A stretch of DNA of 64,000 nt from Candidatus Cloacimonetes bacterium HGW-Cloacimonetes-3 (GCA_002840645.1 PHBO01000014.1:62001-126000), one strand, 5' to 3'; shown: positions 42,508 through 52,376, numbered from the stretch's first letter. The notes: generated by a model not told the origin, from the letters alone. Program-made: numbers and translations.

Positions 42508-43753
42508 GGCGTTTATAATCATCGTTCTGTTTGCGTTATCAGCCTTTTTTTCGGCATCTGAGACCGCTCTTTTCTCGCTATCCAGAGTATATCTGAAAAA
42601 GCTTGAGAACAGCGATGGCAGCAACGCAAAGAGGATATTGAAACTGCTACGAAGACCCAGACATTTGTTAATAACTATGCTACTGGGAAATACTTTTGTA
42701 AATATGGCGATTTCCTCCTTTGGGGCATTTCTGGCTTTAACTATAGCACGTGATTATAATTACAGCCAGACATCTGTAATTGCCGTGCAAATTGCTATCA
42801 CCACAATACTGATATTGTTTTTGGGGGAGATCATTCCAAAGCTGATTGCCCTGGCAACAGCGGATGTATTGAGCGGTTTAATAAGCTTCCCCATGATGAT
42901 AATCCAATATATTTTATACCCTATGGTGTGGCTCTTGGAGAAGTTTAGTGCCCTGATATCCAAAAAACAAGCTTTTGACCATCATTTGGGTTTGCACTTC
43001 ACGCATGAAGAGTTTCATAATCTAATCCAATCGGAAAGCAGTAGCCGAAGCTTGGAAGAGCACGAAAAGAAAATGCTGGTTGGATTGTTCCGTTTCAGAG
43101 AAGCAGAAATTAAAGAAATCTATGTTCCCAGAGTTAAGATAACCGCTATCGAAGAATCTCAAAGCGTTGAAGAGCTAAAGGATATAATCGTTGCCAGCGG
43201 TTATTCCCGCATACCTGTTTACCGCGAAAACATCGATGATATAGTTGGAATAATATATGTGAAAGACCTTCTACTGTATCCAGAGAAGAAGACTATCCAA
43301 GAGTTTTTGCGTCCTGTTTGGTTTGTTACAGAAAACATGAAAGTTCAAAGCCTGCTGAATCAGTTTAAACAAAAGAAACTACAAGTAGCTGTAGTTGTTG
43401 ATGAATATGGTGGTACAAGCGGGATAATATCACTGGAAGATATTCTGGAAGAAATCGTGGGCGATATCCGTGATGAATACGATAAAGATGAAATTCCTGA
43501 GCTGATAAAAAAAGACGAACATACCTATGTTCTAAGTGGTATGTACAGTGTTAGGCAGTTTAATCAGGAATTCTCCTCGGAGATTTCTGTAGAAGATTAC
43601 GATAATTTAGCAGAGTATCTGCTGGCGCATTTTAATCATGTACCCTCTGTGGGAGAAAGTCTGAAAATTGACGACCACATATTGCTGACTGTTATGGACA
43701 GTGACGAAAAAAGTATTAAGCAAATACAACTTGAGCTTCTGAAGGGCGAGTAA
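42494..43753 (+). CDS. CNNM/HlyC-CorC family transporter-like protein (DUF21 + CBS pair + CorC domain)
   Basis: 419 aa starting at GTG inside the ybeY end. The DUF21 membrane domain has four hydrophobic segments (about 5-160, with SASETALFSLSR and LGEIIPK), then two CBS domains (about 210-330, SGYSRIPVYRENIDDIVGIIYVKDLL and VVVDEYGGTSGIISLEDILEEIVGDIRDEYD) and a C-terminal CorC/HlyC domain. Relatives are linked to Mg2+/Co2+ efflux; hemolysin naming is historical. YbeY-CorC linkage is also common elsewhere. Confidence 0.93.
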   Translation: MDDGKAFIIIVLFALSAFFSASETALFSLSRVYLKKLENSDGSNAKRILKLLRRPRHLLITMLLGNTFVNMAISSFGAFLALTIARDYNYSQTSVIAVQIAITTILILFLGEIIPKLIALATADVLSGLISFPMMIIQYILYPMVWLLEKFSALISKKQAFDHHLGLHFTHEEFHNLIQSESSSRSLEEHEKKMLVGLFRFREAEIKEIYVPRVKITAIEESQSVEELKDIIVASGYSRIPVYRENIDDIVGIIYVKDLLLYPEKKTIQEFLRPVWFVTENMKVQSLLNQFKQKKLQVAVVVDEYGGTSGIISLEDILEEIVGDIRDEYDKDEIPELIKKDEHTYVLSGMYSVRQFNQEFSSEISVEDYDNLAEYLLAHFNHVPSVGESLKIDDHILLTVMDSDEKSIKQIQLELLKGE

Positions 43754-43754
43754 G

Positions 43755-44453
43755 CTGAAATACTTTTTCACATTCCTAATGCTATGTGCAGTTTCAATAC
43801 ACTGTATAACAGCAGAATACAATGTAAATGCCTTGGGGATGAAGGTAGCGTTCATCAGCTTTACCCGAAGTAAAACACAGCTGCATGTCGAAACACATTC
43901 ATTAAGGTCAAATGCGATCTTTCCCTCAATAGATAATGAGTACATAATCGATGTAGATTCTCAGCTGCGCCCCCTTAAATACACTCGCTTATTGAAACAG
44001 AAGAAACTACAGGATAAGGTGTTAGTAGATTACGATTATTCCCAACTCAAGGCAACTATGTTTCGGCAATCAGATAATAGCATTAGTACCTATGCTGTGC
44101 AAGATGATAGCCGGGATGTGTTTAGCTTTATCGCCCTGTTATCAACAGGTGACTCCATAAAGAGGCAATATCTTATTGATGCTAATGGCTGTCCATGGCA
44201 GGCTAATGTTAGCCTTCCTACGAAAGAAGTACTCAGTACTAATATAGGCAAAATATCAACCGTACGATATGAAGTGAGGTTTAAGCCACTATCTCAAAAA
44301 GCAACTCCTTATGTTGATATGATTACGTTTAACTTTGTGAATGAAAACACTAAGCTAAATATATGGGTATCTGATAATAAGATTCCCATAAAAGCAGTGG
44401 CGAGGAAAAAAGCTGTCTCTATGAGCTGGGAAATAATCGGTATCAAGCCATGA
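43755..44453 (+). CDS. Exported DUF3108-like protein, probable CTG start
   Basis: The ORF track starts at the ATG 43779, which would cut the signal peptide in half. The frame is open upstream to a TGA at 43740; the only plausible start there is CTG at 43755, giving (M)KYFFTFLMLCAVSIHCITA, a proper signal peptide with a basic residue at position 2, preceded by AAGGGCGAG and lying one base after the stop of the previous gene. The mature part (about 210 aa) is beta-rich and ends with NIWVSDNKIPIKAVARKK, typical of DUF3108 periplasmic proteins of unknown function. Overlaps VanZ by 4 bp. Confidence 0.7.
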   Translation: MKYFFTFLMLCAVSIHCITAEYNVNALGMKVAFISFTRSKTQLHVETHSLRSNAIFPSIDNEYIIDVDSQLRPLKYTRLLKQKKLQDKVLVDYDYSQLKATMFRQSDNSISTYAVQDDSRDVFSFIALLSTGDSIKRQYLIDANGCPWQANVSLPTKEVLSTNIGKISTVRYEVRFKPLSQKATPYVDMITFNFVNENTKLNIWVSDNKIPIKAVARKKAVSMSWEIIGIKP

Positions 44454-44806
44454 AAATTCACCGCTCGATGTACCCCTGGTTGGCTTGGTTATGCCTTATC
44501 TGGATTCTGTCGTCACTCCCATCCCAAGATTTACCGTCAATCAAAGTTATCGGCATAGATAAAGTTGCCCATATCGCTATATATGCTATCCTTGGCTTAT
44601 TAATCATTCCTTGGTTGAAGCAGATGAAGATTTCGGGTAAAAGCAGCCTCTATGTTTATGTTGCATTAATGCTCCTTGCTGCCTTTGATGAAATGCATCA
44701 GACTTTTATTCCGGGACGTTCCGTGAGTATATTCGATTGGTTTGCAAACAGCATAGGTCTTAGCTTAGCTTATCTTGTATTTCGTTTAAAACATGATAGA
44801 AGTTAA
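44450..44806 (+). CDS. VanZ-like family membrane protein
   Basis: 118 aa with four hydrophobic helices and the VanZ pattern DKVAHIAIYAILG ... DEMHQTFIPGRSVSIFDWFANSIG. The name comes from a teicoplanin-resistance protein, but most family members have unknown roles and there is no resistance cluster here. Translationally coupled at both ends (4-bp overlap before, 14-bp after). Confidence 0.88.
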   Translation: MKIHRSMYPWLAWLCLIWILSSLPSQDLPSIKVIGIDKVAHIAIYAILGLLIIPWLKQMKISGKSSLYVYVALMLLAAFDEMHQTFIPGRSVSIFDWFANSIGLSLAYLVFRLKHDRS

Positions 44807-45512
44807 AGATCTTTGTTATAGCTTTGCTGATAAGCAGGTGCTTAAAAACATCAGTTTCAAATTGGAGAACAAGGAGAATCTGGTAATCTTGGGGCGCAGT
44901 GGAAGCGGAAAGACGGTTTTGATAAAAACTCTATTAGGCATTTACACACCTGATTTAGGGACTGTATTGATAGACGGTTTGGATGTTCACCATTGCGACG
45001 CAAAGATTCAACAGGAGATAAAGAAACGTTTTGCGATGGTGTTTCAAAATGCTGCCTTGCTGGATTCTTTTACAGTACGTCAGAATATCGCTCTCCCCTT
45101 GTATGAACGAGGAGAAACAGACAGCAATGTTATCTTAGATAAGGTAAAAGCATGCCTATCACTTATTGGGCTTGAAAACACTATTAATTTATACCCTTCG
45201 GAATTGAGCGGAGGAATGAGAAAACGTATCGGGATTGCCAGAGCACTCGTTTACAATCCTGAGTACATAATCTTCGATGAACCCGTTTCAGGGCTTGATC
45301 CTATTACTGCTGATGAGATTCTGTTCTACATCTCCAGAATTATAGGCACAGCCGAAGCAACCCTTATTACAATAACTCATCAAATCGAAAGCATTAGCAG
45401 AGTGGGAGATCAGGTGTTGTTTATTGATAATGGGGAAGTAATATATTCCGGCTCGGTGAACGCTTTGTTTAGAACTGATAATGAATTCATTAAGCGGTAT
45501 GTAGCTTCTTGA
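44793..45512 (+). CDS. Mla/Ttg2-type ABC transporter ATP-binding protein
   Basis: 239 aa single ABC domain with Walker A GRSGSGKTVLIK, signature LSGGMRKRIGIARAL and Walker B YIIFDEPVSGLD. The GRSGSGKT loop and GMRKR signature are closest to MlaF-type ATPases that move phospholipids across the envelope. No permease (MlaE) or MCE-domain (MlaD) gene is adjacent, unusual for the family, so partners must be encoded elsewhere. Overlaps the Gx transporter gene by 4 bp. Confidence 0.88.
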   Translation: MIEVKDLCYSFADKQVLKNISFKLENKENLVILGRSGSGKTVLIKTLLGIYTPDLGTVLIDGLDVHHCDAKIQQEIKKRFAMVFQNAALLDSFTVRQNIALPLYERGETDSNVILDKVKACLSLIGLENTINLYPSELSGGMRKRIGIARALVYNPEYIIFDEPVSGLDPITADEILFYISRIIGTAEATLITITHQIESISRVGDQVLFIDNGEVIYSGSVNALFRTDNEFIKRYVAS

Positions 45513-46024
45513 ACACCAAAAAAGAGAACAAGCTACTTCTCCTTGCGTTGCTGACAGCTGCTGCTGCATCCATACATATTGTGGAAAGCCTGCTTATGCG
45601 TATGTTTCCCCTTCCTTTCCTGCGCATCGGACTCTCGAACGTAATTGTATTGTATCTTGTTTGGAAACGAAGGGCATTAAGTGCTATTGTCGTGAACATT
45701 GCAAAAGCAATAATTGGCGGTTTGATTACTCTTACTTTGCTAAGCCCATCTACTTTGCTTTCTCTCTGTGGAGGGTTTGCTGCCATCATGGCCATGCTTC
45801 TTGCACAAAACATTCGCTTGGGCTTCAGTGTATATGGTATCAGCATTGTGGGTGCTGTAACACACAATCTCACTCAGTTACTAATTGTTCGACAGTTCAT
45901 AATTCATAGTGATCGAGTTTTTATGTTGACACCTTTACTGCTCTCAATTGGTTTGATTAGCGGGTGCGTTATCGCGTACATAACTCTTTATGCAGATGCG
46001 AAGTTAAAGCTACCCGGATTGTGA
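45509..46024 (+). CDS. Gx transporter family protein (heptaprenyl diphosphate synthase component I-like)
   Basis: 171 aa with five or six membrane helices and the family core ESLLMRMFPLPFLRIGLSN and LLSLCGGFAAIMAM. It starts at TTG, inside the previous stop. Often annotated as HepPP synthase component I, but the sequence is that of an ECF-type S-component/transport protein; the substrate is unknown. Confidence 0.85.
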   Translation: MNTKKENKLLLLALLTAAAASIHIVESLLMRMFPLPFLRIGLSNVIVLYLVWKRRALSAIVVNIAKAIIGGLITLTLLSPSTLLSLCGGFAAIMAMLLAQNIRLGFSVYGISIVGAVTHNLTQLLIVRQFIIHSDRVFMLTPLLLSIGLISGCVIAYITLYADAKLKLPGL

Positions 46025-46028
46025 GAAA

Positions 46029-48095
46029 ATGAAGCGCTTGAATAAAGAAAAAACTTACAAAATCGCCATGTTTCTGGGAATTGCCTCTTGTATTCTGATT
46101 GGGGCTTTTGTGGGAGCATTATGGTTCTATCGTGATGGATTGCCTCCTACGAGCGAGTTGCGTAATTTTACATTACGCTCGGGATCTGAAGTTTATGACC
46201 AGAATGGCAAAATGGTGTATTTATTCGCTTTCGAAAAGAGAAAGCTTGTTTCCCTGAAAGAACTTCCACCATATCTGGTAGATGCTCTTATTGTAGCAGA
46301 GGATAAACACTTCTATCATCATTTTGGAATAGACATCCTGGGAAACATCCGGGCGGTACTTATTGATGTAATCAGGATGGATTTCTCTCAGGGTGCCAGC
46401 ACAATTACCCAACAAATGGCAAGAAATATGTTTCTGACCCTGGATAAACAAGTTTCCAGGAAGATGAAAGAAGTTATTTTAGCTCTCCAAATAGAAAGAG
46501 AGTTCACTAAGGACGAGATACTTGAGATATACTTTAACAAGATTTTCTGGGGTGGACAGATACATGGCGTAGAAACAGCCGCTCTCTACTATTTCGGAAA
46601 ACATGCAAGAGATCTTAGTATTGCAGAATCGGCTTCATTAGTGGCGATGATCCAGCGCCCGAACTACTATAACCCTGTTAAACACCCGGATCGATTGCTT
46701 GAGAGGAGAAATTCTCTTTTAAAAAGAATGCTTAAAGCTCGTAAAATTACGGAAGAAGATTATGAAATAGCCTTGGCTTCACAAATCACCAGTGAACGCA
46801 CTTCTATGCGCCAATTTGCCTCAGACTATTTTATTGAGTATATCCGGCTCTATCTGGAACGTAAATATGGCACAGAAAAGCTGTTTGAGGGCGGGCTTCG
46901 TATATACACGACTCTTGATCAGGAACTGACTGTTTATGCTGATTCTATCCTCAATCAATACCTCTCCGGTATTGAAAAAGGTTACAATTCCGCTATGCGT
47001 TTTAGCAGTGTAAGCCCTTCCAGTGTGGATATAAATACCCGTTACTTACAGGGTGGTTTAGTTTTAATGGAAAATGATACTGGTTATGTCCGAGCTATGA
47101 TTGGGGGTAGAAGCTTTGCTCACAGTAAATTCAATAGAATGACCCAAGCTAAAAGACAACCAGGTAGTTCGATAAAACCCATTTACTACACAGCTGCGGT
47201 TGAACGAGGTTATTCTCCCGCAACCGTGATTAAGGACGGTCCACTGAAACTTACCGGAGGTAATGGTGAGAATTGGACGCCTCAGAATTTCAGCAGGAAA
47301 TACTATGGGTTTACACGAATGAGAACTGCATTAACCCACTCATACAATTTATGGGCGGTGAAGACAGTTATGGATATTGGGCTTGATTCTGTGAACGATG
47401 CATTCCGGAGATTTGGAATCAATGCAAAAGCGGAAGATTTATCCGCAGCTTTGGGAGCTTATGAAGTTACGCCGATCAACCTGATTTCAGCATACACGAC
47501 ATTTCCTAATAATGGCTTTCGGACAACACCTATTTTTGTAACGCGAGTAGAGGATATGAAAGGCAAGGTACTTGAGCGCAATTCCAGCCCAAAGATAAAG
47601 GTCTGCACTCCTGAAGTAGCTTTTATTATGACTTCGATGCTACAATCTGTGGTTTCTTCAGGTACCGGCGGAGCTGCAAGAAATAACTATATGTGGCAAG
47701 TAGCCGGGAAAACCGGTACTTCCAATGACAGCCGTGATGCGTGGTTCATTGGCTTCAATAAGGAATTCACTTTGGGAATCTGGAATGGCTTCGATAACAA
47801 TTCTGCAATATCTGCAAGTGCGGTGTGCGCACCCATTTGGGGAAGAATAATGACTAAGGCTATCCGCCTGCAAAATAAGGGTAGGACACCACGTGCTGAT
47901 GATCCACGATATAGTTTCGTTATGCCCTCCGGTATTGTAAAGCGTTTTATCAATCCTACTTCCGGATTTGCTTCCAACGGCGGGATTGAAGAGTATTTCA
48001 TTGAGAATAATGTTCCGCCTGTTGTGGCTGATACCTTGCGTTTCAATTTTTATCCCACTCGTTGGGGCTATCGTGATGAACTGGAAACTCAATAA
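46029..48095 (+). CDS. Class A penicillin-binding protein (PBP1A-type)
   Basis: 688 aa bifunctional peptidoglycan synthase. One N-terminal membrane anchor (about 11-33), a GT51 glycosyltransferase (EDKHFYHHFGID, GASTITQQMARNMFL, NKIFWGGQIHGVE) and a transpeptidase with SSIK (catalytic serine, about 385-388), SYN (about 439-441) and KTGTSND (about 560). No OB-fold insertion or C-terminal extension; complete. Confidence 0.95.
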   Translation: MKRLNKEKTYKIAMFLGIASCILIGAFVGALWFYRDGLPPTSELRNFTLRSGSEVYDQNGKMVYLFAFEKRKLVSLKELPPYLVDALIVAEDKHFYHHFGIDILGNIRAVLIDVIRMDFSQGASTITQQMARNMFLTLDKQVSRKMKEVILALQIEREFTKDEILEIYFNKIFWGGQIHGVETAALYYFGKHARDLSIAESASLVAMIQRPNYYNPVKHPDRLLERRNSLLKRMLKARKITEEDYEIALASQITSERTSMRQFASDYFIEYIRLYLERKYGTEKLFEGGLRIYTTLDQELTVYADSILNQYLSGIEKGYNSAMRFSSVSPSSVDINTRYLQGGLVLMENDTGYVRAMIGGRSFAHSKFNRMTQAKRQPGSSIKPIYYTAAVERGYSPATVIKDGPLKLTGGNGENWTPQNFSRKYYGFTRMRTALTHSYNLWAVKTVMDIGLDSVNDAFRRFGINAKAEDLSAALGAYEVTPINLISAYTTFPNNGFRTTPIFVTRVEDMKGKVLERNSSPKIKVCTPEVAFIMTSMLQSVVSSGTGGAARNNYMWQVAGKTGTSNDSRDAWFIGFNKEFTLGIWNGFDNNSAISASAVCAPIWGRIMTKAIRLQNKGRTPRADDPRYSFVMPSGIVKRFINPTSGFASNGGIEEYFIENNVPPVVADTLRFNFYPTRWGYRDELETQ

Positions 48096-48104
48096 TGAGC
48101 TATA

Positions 48105-49268
48105 ATGGATAAAATCCTTTTCTACTCCTTATGTTTTATGATTGCTACTGGTTTTATTACCTATATCAGTTTCTGCATTCGCTTTTGGTTTGGGTATCGG
48201 CACCACAAGCCAGTTATAACCTACAAGAAACGTACAGTAAGTGTGGTTATAGTAGCCCGGAATGAGGCTAAGAACTTAAGTGCTTTATTCTTATGTCTCC
48301 AAAACCAAGATTACCCCAAAGAGCTATTCGAAGTGATTTTAGCTGATGATGATTCTGAAGACAACACCGGAGAAGTAGCTGAAAGATTTATCGCAGCAGG
48401 TATGAACCTTAACTACTTACGCGTAAAAGGCAGAGAATCCGTTACTTCTCCCAAGAAACATGCCATGGAAAAGGCAATTTCCAAAGCCAAGGGAGAAATA
48501 CTCCTCACTACTGATGCAGATTGTATCCTTCCCAAGACTTGGGTTAGCTCTATGATTTCCCTTTTTACCGAAGACGTGTCCATGGTTGCAGGATACTCAC
48601 GGACTTTTATACCCAATTGGAGCAAAGCAAGTATCCTTCATAAGTATGAACATTTGGATTTTGCTCTTACCTACATGGTATTAGCCGGTGGTTATACACT
48701 GGGTAAAAGCTGGGCATGCATCGGACAAAACCTTGCCTATAGGAAATCTGCCTTTGAAGATGTGGGAGGATTCGATAAAATACGCCATCTTATATCCGGT
48801 GATGATGTTAACTTGATGCAGCTTATGCGTCGTAAAGGGCATAAAATTGTATTTAACTTCTTACCCTCCAGCTTTGTATATACACATCCAGTAAAATCCT
48901 GGCATCAGTTGGTTAATCAGCGTAGTAGATGGGCATCTAATATGAAGTATCAGCTTAAGTTTAATCCAGAATTCTTCTTCATCTTACTTACGATGGCTTT
49001 CATTTATTGGGGCGGACTGGTTATGATGCTTTTCAGTTTTAAACTGGGACTGTTTATCTTTGCTTTCCGCATTCTAATCGAGAATATCATGGCAAGCTAT
49101 GCACGCTCCAGTTTTGGGGTAAGCAGCAGGATGATGCTTTTCTACCCTATTTGGCTTGTTATTCAAACCTTTTTCCTTGTTTTTACCATGGTCTTGGGGC
49201 AATTCAATATCTTTGTTTGGCATGGGAAACGCCCATATAAGAGGAACAATGCAAGTAATAATATTTGA
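48105..49268 (+). CDS. Membrane-bound family 2 glycosyltransferase
   Basis: 387 aa. An N-terminal membrane helix, a GT-A domain with the nucleotide-sugar motif ADDDSED, TDADC, a GDDVNLM acceptor region and the processive-type QRSRWASN motif, then three or four C-terminal helices. Resembles synthases of polysaccharides or glycolipids; product unknown. The following sugar-nucleotide-like gene starts inside its end, suggesting they work on related glycans. Confidence 0.9.
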   Translation: MDKILFYSLCFMIATGFITYISFCIRFWFGYRHHKPVITYKKRTVSVVIVARNEAKNLSALFLCLQNQDYPKELFEVILADDDSEDNTGEVAERFIAAGMNLNYLRVKGRESVTSPKKHAMEKAISKAKGEILLTTDADCILPKTWVSSMISLFTEDVSMVAGYSRTFIPNWSKASILHKYEHLDFALTYMVLAGGYTLGKSWACIGQNLAYRKSAFEDVGGFDKIRHLISGDDVNLMQLMRRKGHKIVFNFLPSSFVYTHPVKSWHQLVNQRSRWASNMKYQLKFNPEFFFILLTMAFIYWGGLVMMLFSFKLGLFIFAFRILIENIMASYARSSFGVSSRMMLFYPIWLVIQTFFLVFTMVLGQFNIFVWHGKRPYKRNNASNNI

Positions 49269-50460
49269 CGATCATAAGCGTTCTGCTTTCTATCCCATTA
49301 CTCTCAGCCGCAGTACCGGAGACTTACGTTGTGGCATCTTAAAACTGCGCCAGAGGCTGGAGAAATGCTTTAGTAATGAGGAAAGCACTACAATTAACAT
49401 AAATCAGATTTTGTTACCTTTATACCATGAGAGGCATCCTGATTGGCAAATCAATCAAACTGTGGATGGCAACAAGCTATATTTAAACTCACGCATTAAG
49501 GTATCAGGTGATTTGATCAAGCAGATTAAAGCTTTAAAGAGTAACTGTGCTCTTGTGAGTGCGGATGTTGTTATTGCCGCAAACCTTGACACAGCTGAGA
49601 TCAATGTAACCGATACAAGTGTTGTGTTGCCCTCCAATACTGCTTTAATCTCTTCAGAACTTGATCTATATGAAAGCATTAGTGATATAATCCACGATAA
49701 TGCCCGTATGCTTGTATGGGATTTTGACCATTACTTCTATGATCAGGACAATTTTTTCGAGACAGAACCCGGGGTAACAGTGCTGCACCCATATAATGTT
49801 TGGATATCGGAAGGAGTTACTCTTAGCCCTGGAGTAGTACTTGATGCTTCAGAGGGTCCAATCATACTTGATGAAGGGGTAAAGGTAATGCCCAATGCAG
49901 TATTATGCGGACCACTATATATTGGCAAGAAAACTCTAATCAAAATTGGGGCTAAGATATACGGCAATACCTCAATCGGTCCCATCTGTAAAATAGGTGG
50001 AGAGATAGAAGGCAGCATTATTCAAGCTTATTCTAATAAGCAGCATGATGGTTTCCTGGGGCATGCATATATTGGAGAGTGGGTAAATCTTGGGGCTGAT
50101 ACTAATAACAGTGATCTAAAAAACACTTACAAGAACGTGGCTTTTTATTCCTATCCTCATATGGGGAAAATAGATTCCGGCTCTCAATTCTTAGGCTGTA
50201 TTATTGGTGACCATAGCAAAACAGGTATCAACTGCAGTATAAACACAGGAACGGTCATTGGGATCGGGTGCAATTTATGGGGTCAGGGCTTAATAAGCGA
50301 TTTTGTACCGGACTTTTCTTGGGGAGAATCCGGCAAGTTAAGCCCATATCGTTTACAGGCTTTTTGTGAAACAGCGCGTACGGTTAAACAGAGACGCAGT
50401 CTTTGTTTCAGCGTGACAGAAACAGAGTTATATCATAACATATATTCAATGGAGAAATAA
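49249..50460 (+). CDS. GlmU-like sugar nucleotidyltransferase with hexapeptide-repeat domain
   Basis: 403 aa. I start it at the ATG 49249, 20 bp inside the previous gene and preceded by AGAGG; the ORF-track TTG start at 49156 would add 31 residues read out of frame from the glycosyltransferase. The N-terminal part (MQVIIFDDHKRSAFYPITLSRSTGDLRCGILKLRQR) is a variant of the GlmU-related family lacking the usual LAAGxGTRM loop; the C-terminal half (about 200-400) is a left-handed beta-helix of hexapeptides (ILDEGVKVMPNAVLCGPLYI). Catalytic activity is not certain. Confidence 0.83.
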   Translation: MQVIIFDDHKRSAFYPITLSRSTGDLRCGILKLRQRLEKCFSNEESTTININQILLPLYHERHPDWQINQTVDGNKLYLNSRIKVSGDLIKQIKALKSNCALVSADVVIAANLDTAEINVTDTSVVLPSNTALISSELDLYESISDIIHDNARMLVWDFDHYFYDQDNFFETEPGVTVLHPYNVWISEGVTLSPGVVLDASEGPIILDEGVKVMPNAVLCGPLYIGKKTLIKIGAKIYGNTSIGPICKIGGEIEGSIIQAYSNKQHDGFLGHAYIGEWVNLGADTNNSDLKNTYKNVAFYSYPHMGKIDSGSQFLGCIIGDHSKTGINCSINTGTVIGIGCNLWGQGLISDFVPDFSWGESGKLSPYRLQAFCETARTVKQRRSLCFSVTETELYHNIYSMEK

Positions 50461-51300
50461 GTGCAAGATTACATAGAAGTAGAATTCCGCACAGGGCGTT
50501 TAGGATACTATAAAAACTCAAATGAACTAAGTATCCAACCGGAAGAGCTGATAATAGTTGAGGTAGAAAGAGGGGATGACGTTGCTCAGGTAGTTCATTT
50601 AAGCGTTAGCGATGAAGATATGGATATTGAAGCCCAGGGTGCGAAAACATACAGTATTCGTCGTATCGCTAATGAAGATGATTTAAGCAAACTAAAGAAC
50701 ATCGGCTTTGAAGAAGAGAAAGCTTCAAACACCTTCCAGTCCATATTAGAGCGATATCCATTCGATATGAAACTAATAGAAACTGTCTATCAGTACGATG
50801 GAAACAAGCTAACATTCTTTTTCACCGCAGAAGGTAGGATTGATTTCAGAACATTTGTACGGGAACTCGCAACAGTATTCAAAACACGCATTGAGTTACA
50901 CCAAACCACCGGAAGAGATGAAGCCAAACGTTTGGGTGGTTTTGGTATGTGCGGTAACCAATACTGCTGTGGTAGTTTCTTAAAAAAGTTCAATCAGGTT
51001 ACGATTAAAATGGCTAAAGATCAGAACCTCGCAGGCAATCTATCCAAGATTTCCGGTCCCTGTGGCAGGCTTCTTTGTTGTTTGAATTTCGAGGAAGACT
51101 TTTATGTGGAAGAGGCAAAAGACTTTCCGATCGTGGGCACTTGTGTGATTTATAAGGAAAAGCGAATGCTTGTTTATAGAATTGACGTAATCTCCAAACA
51201 CATATATCTCTCGGGTGAAGAAAGCGGTATTGTTGAGCTTGATTTAGAGCAATTCAGTAAACTTGAAATTGTTAGCATCCCGGATATTGAACCATGTTAA
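50461..51300 (+). CDS. PSP1 domain protein (RicT/YaaT-like)
   Basis: 279 aa. It has the PSP1 C-terminal signature with clustered cysteines: LGGFGMCGNQYCCGSFL and SGPCGRLLCCLNFE. In Bacillus, RicT with RicA and RicF binds iron-sulfur clusters and guides RNase Y; here partners are not visible. Starts at GTG one base after the previous stop. Overlaps rlmN by 7 bp. Confidence 0.9.
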   Translation: MQDYIEVEFRTGRLGYYKNSNELSIQPEELIIVEVERGDDVAQVVHLSVSDEDMDIEAQGAKTYSIRRIANEDDLSKLKNIGFEEEKASNTFQSILERYPFDMKLIETVYQYDGNKLTFFFTAEGRIDFRTFVRELATVFKTRIELHQTTGRDEAKRLGGFGMCGNQYCCGSFLKKFNQVTIKMAKDQNLAGNLSKISGPCGRLLCCLNFEEDFYVEEAKDFPIVGTCVIYKEKRMLVYRIDVISKHIYLSGEESGIVELDLEQFSKLEIVSIPDIEPC

Positions 51301-52376
51301 CTAATATCTTTAGTCTTCTTCCCGATGAGCTTAGCAACAAGCTTACTGAATCATTCCCCAAATATCGTAGTAAACAATTGCTGGATTGGATATATAAGCA
51401 TCTTGTGTTTGCACCGGAGCAAATGACTAATTTACCTTCTGATTTTAAAGCATTTCTTGCTGAGAATTACAGCTTTGCCATGCCTGAAACGGTTAGTAAA
51501 CTTGTATCTAAAGATGGCTCTGCCAAATACCGGCATCGCCTTTATGATGGGGAATTAGTAGAAAGCGTGTTAATTCCGGAAGGGAATAAAAACACTCTCT
51601 GCATATCTTCTCAGGTTGGCTGTTCACGCAAATGCAGTTTCTGTGCCACCGGTAAAATGGGACTAACCCGCAATCTAAGCACTGATGAGATAGTAACCCA
51701 GATTTTGATTGGCAGTCATGAGTGTACCTCTGCATCGACGTCTCAACAAACCAATAAAGATAATCACTTAACGACAGGATCAAGATTAACCAATTTGGTG
51801 TTTATGGGCATGGGTGAGCCATTGGACAATCTGGATAATTTGATTGAGACTCTTAAAATCATACAAGCTGATAACTCACTTACCTTCAGCCCGAGACGGA
51901 CTACCGTGTCAACCTGCGGTGTTGTCCCCGGGATTGTTAAGTTTGCAGACAGTGGAGTTAGAGCTAAACTCGCAATATCTTTAAACTCTGCAATAGATGC
52001 TAAAAGAGATGCGTTGATGCCAATAAACCGTCAATATCCGCTACATGAGCTGAAACAAGCCTTACTGTACTATCTTAGGAAAAGTAGTTTTCGGGTAACG
52101 ATTGAATATGTATTAATAGCTGGTGAAAACATGGGTCGAGAAGACCTGAATGCATTGCGTAAGTTTGTGGGTGATATCTCTTGCAAAATAAACTTTATCC
52201 CCTTCAATCCGGGTACCGGTGCAACCGGATTGCAAGCTCCAGACAAACAACAAGTGGATGAATTCATGCGTGCTGCGGCAACGCTACCTCAAGCCATAAT
52301 GCTTCGTAAAAGCCGTGGTGCGGATGTGTTTGGGGCGTGCGGTCAGCTTAGGATTAACAAAACATTGGAGAAATAA
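51294..52376 (+). CDS. rlmN: 23S rRNA (A2503-C2)/tRNA A37 methyltransferase
   Basis: 360 aa radical SAM enzyme. The cluster motif CSRKCSFCATGKMG (C-x3-C-x2-C), LVFMGMGEPLDNLDN, the GVVPGI strand and the C-terminal GACGQL with the methyl-carrying cysteine are all present. A low-complexity insertion (SASTSQQTNKDNHLT) lies after the radical SAM motif. Linked to deoC by a one-base overlap. Confidence 0.96.
   Translation: MLTNIFSLLPDELSNKLTESFPKYRSKQLLDWIYKHLVFAPEQMTNLPSDFKAFLAENYSFAMPETVSKLVSKDGSAKYRHRLYDGELVESVLIPEGNKNTLCISSQVGCSRKCSFCATGKMGLTRNLSTDEIVTQILIGSHECTSASTSQQTNKDNHLTTGSRLTNLVFMGMGEPLDNLDNLIETLKIIQADNSLTFSPRRTTVSTCGVVPGIVKFADSGVRAKLAISLNSAIDAKRDALMPINRQYPLHELKQALLYYLRKSSFRVTIEYVLIAGENMGREDLNALRKFVGDISCKINFIPFNPGTGATGLQAPDKQQVDEFMRAAATLPQAIMLRKSRGADVFGACGQLRINKTLEK

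Noticed and set aside
45509-46024. Annotation as a true heptaprenyl diphosphate synthase subunit
   Set aside because: The protein is a hydrophobic transporter-like chain without prenyl synthase motifs.
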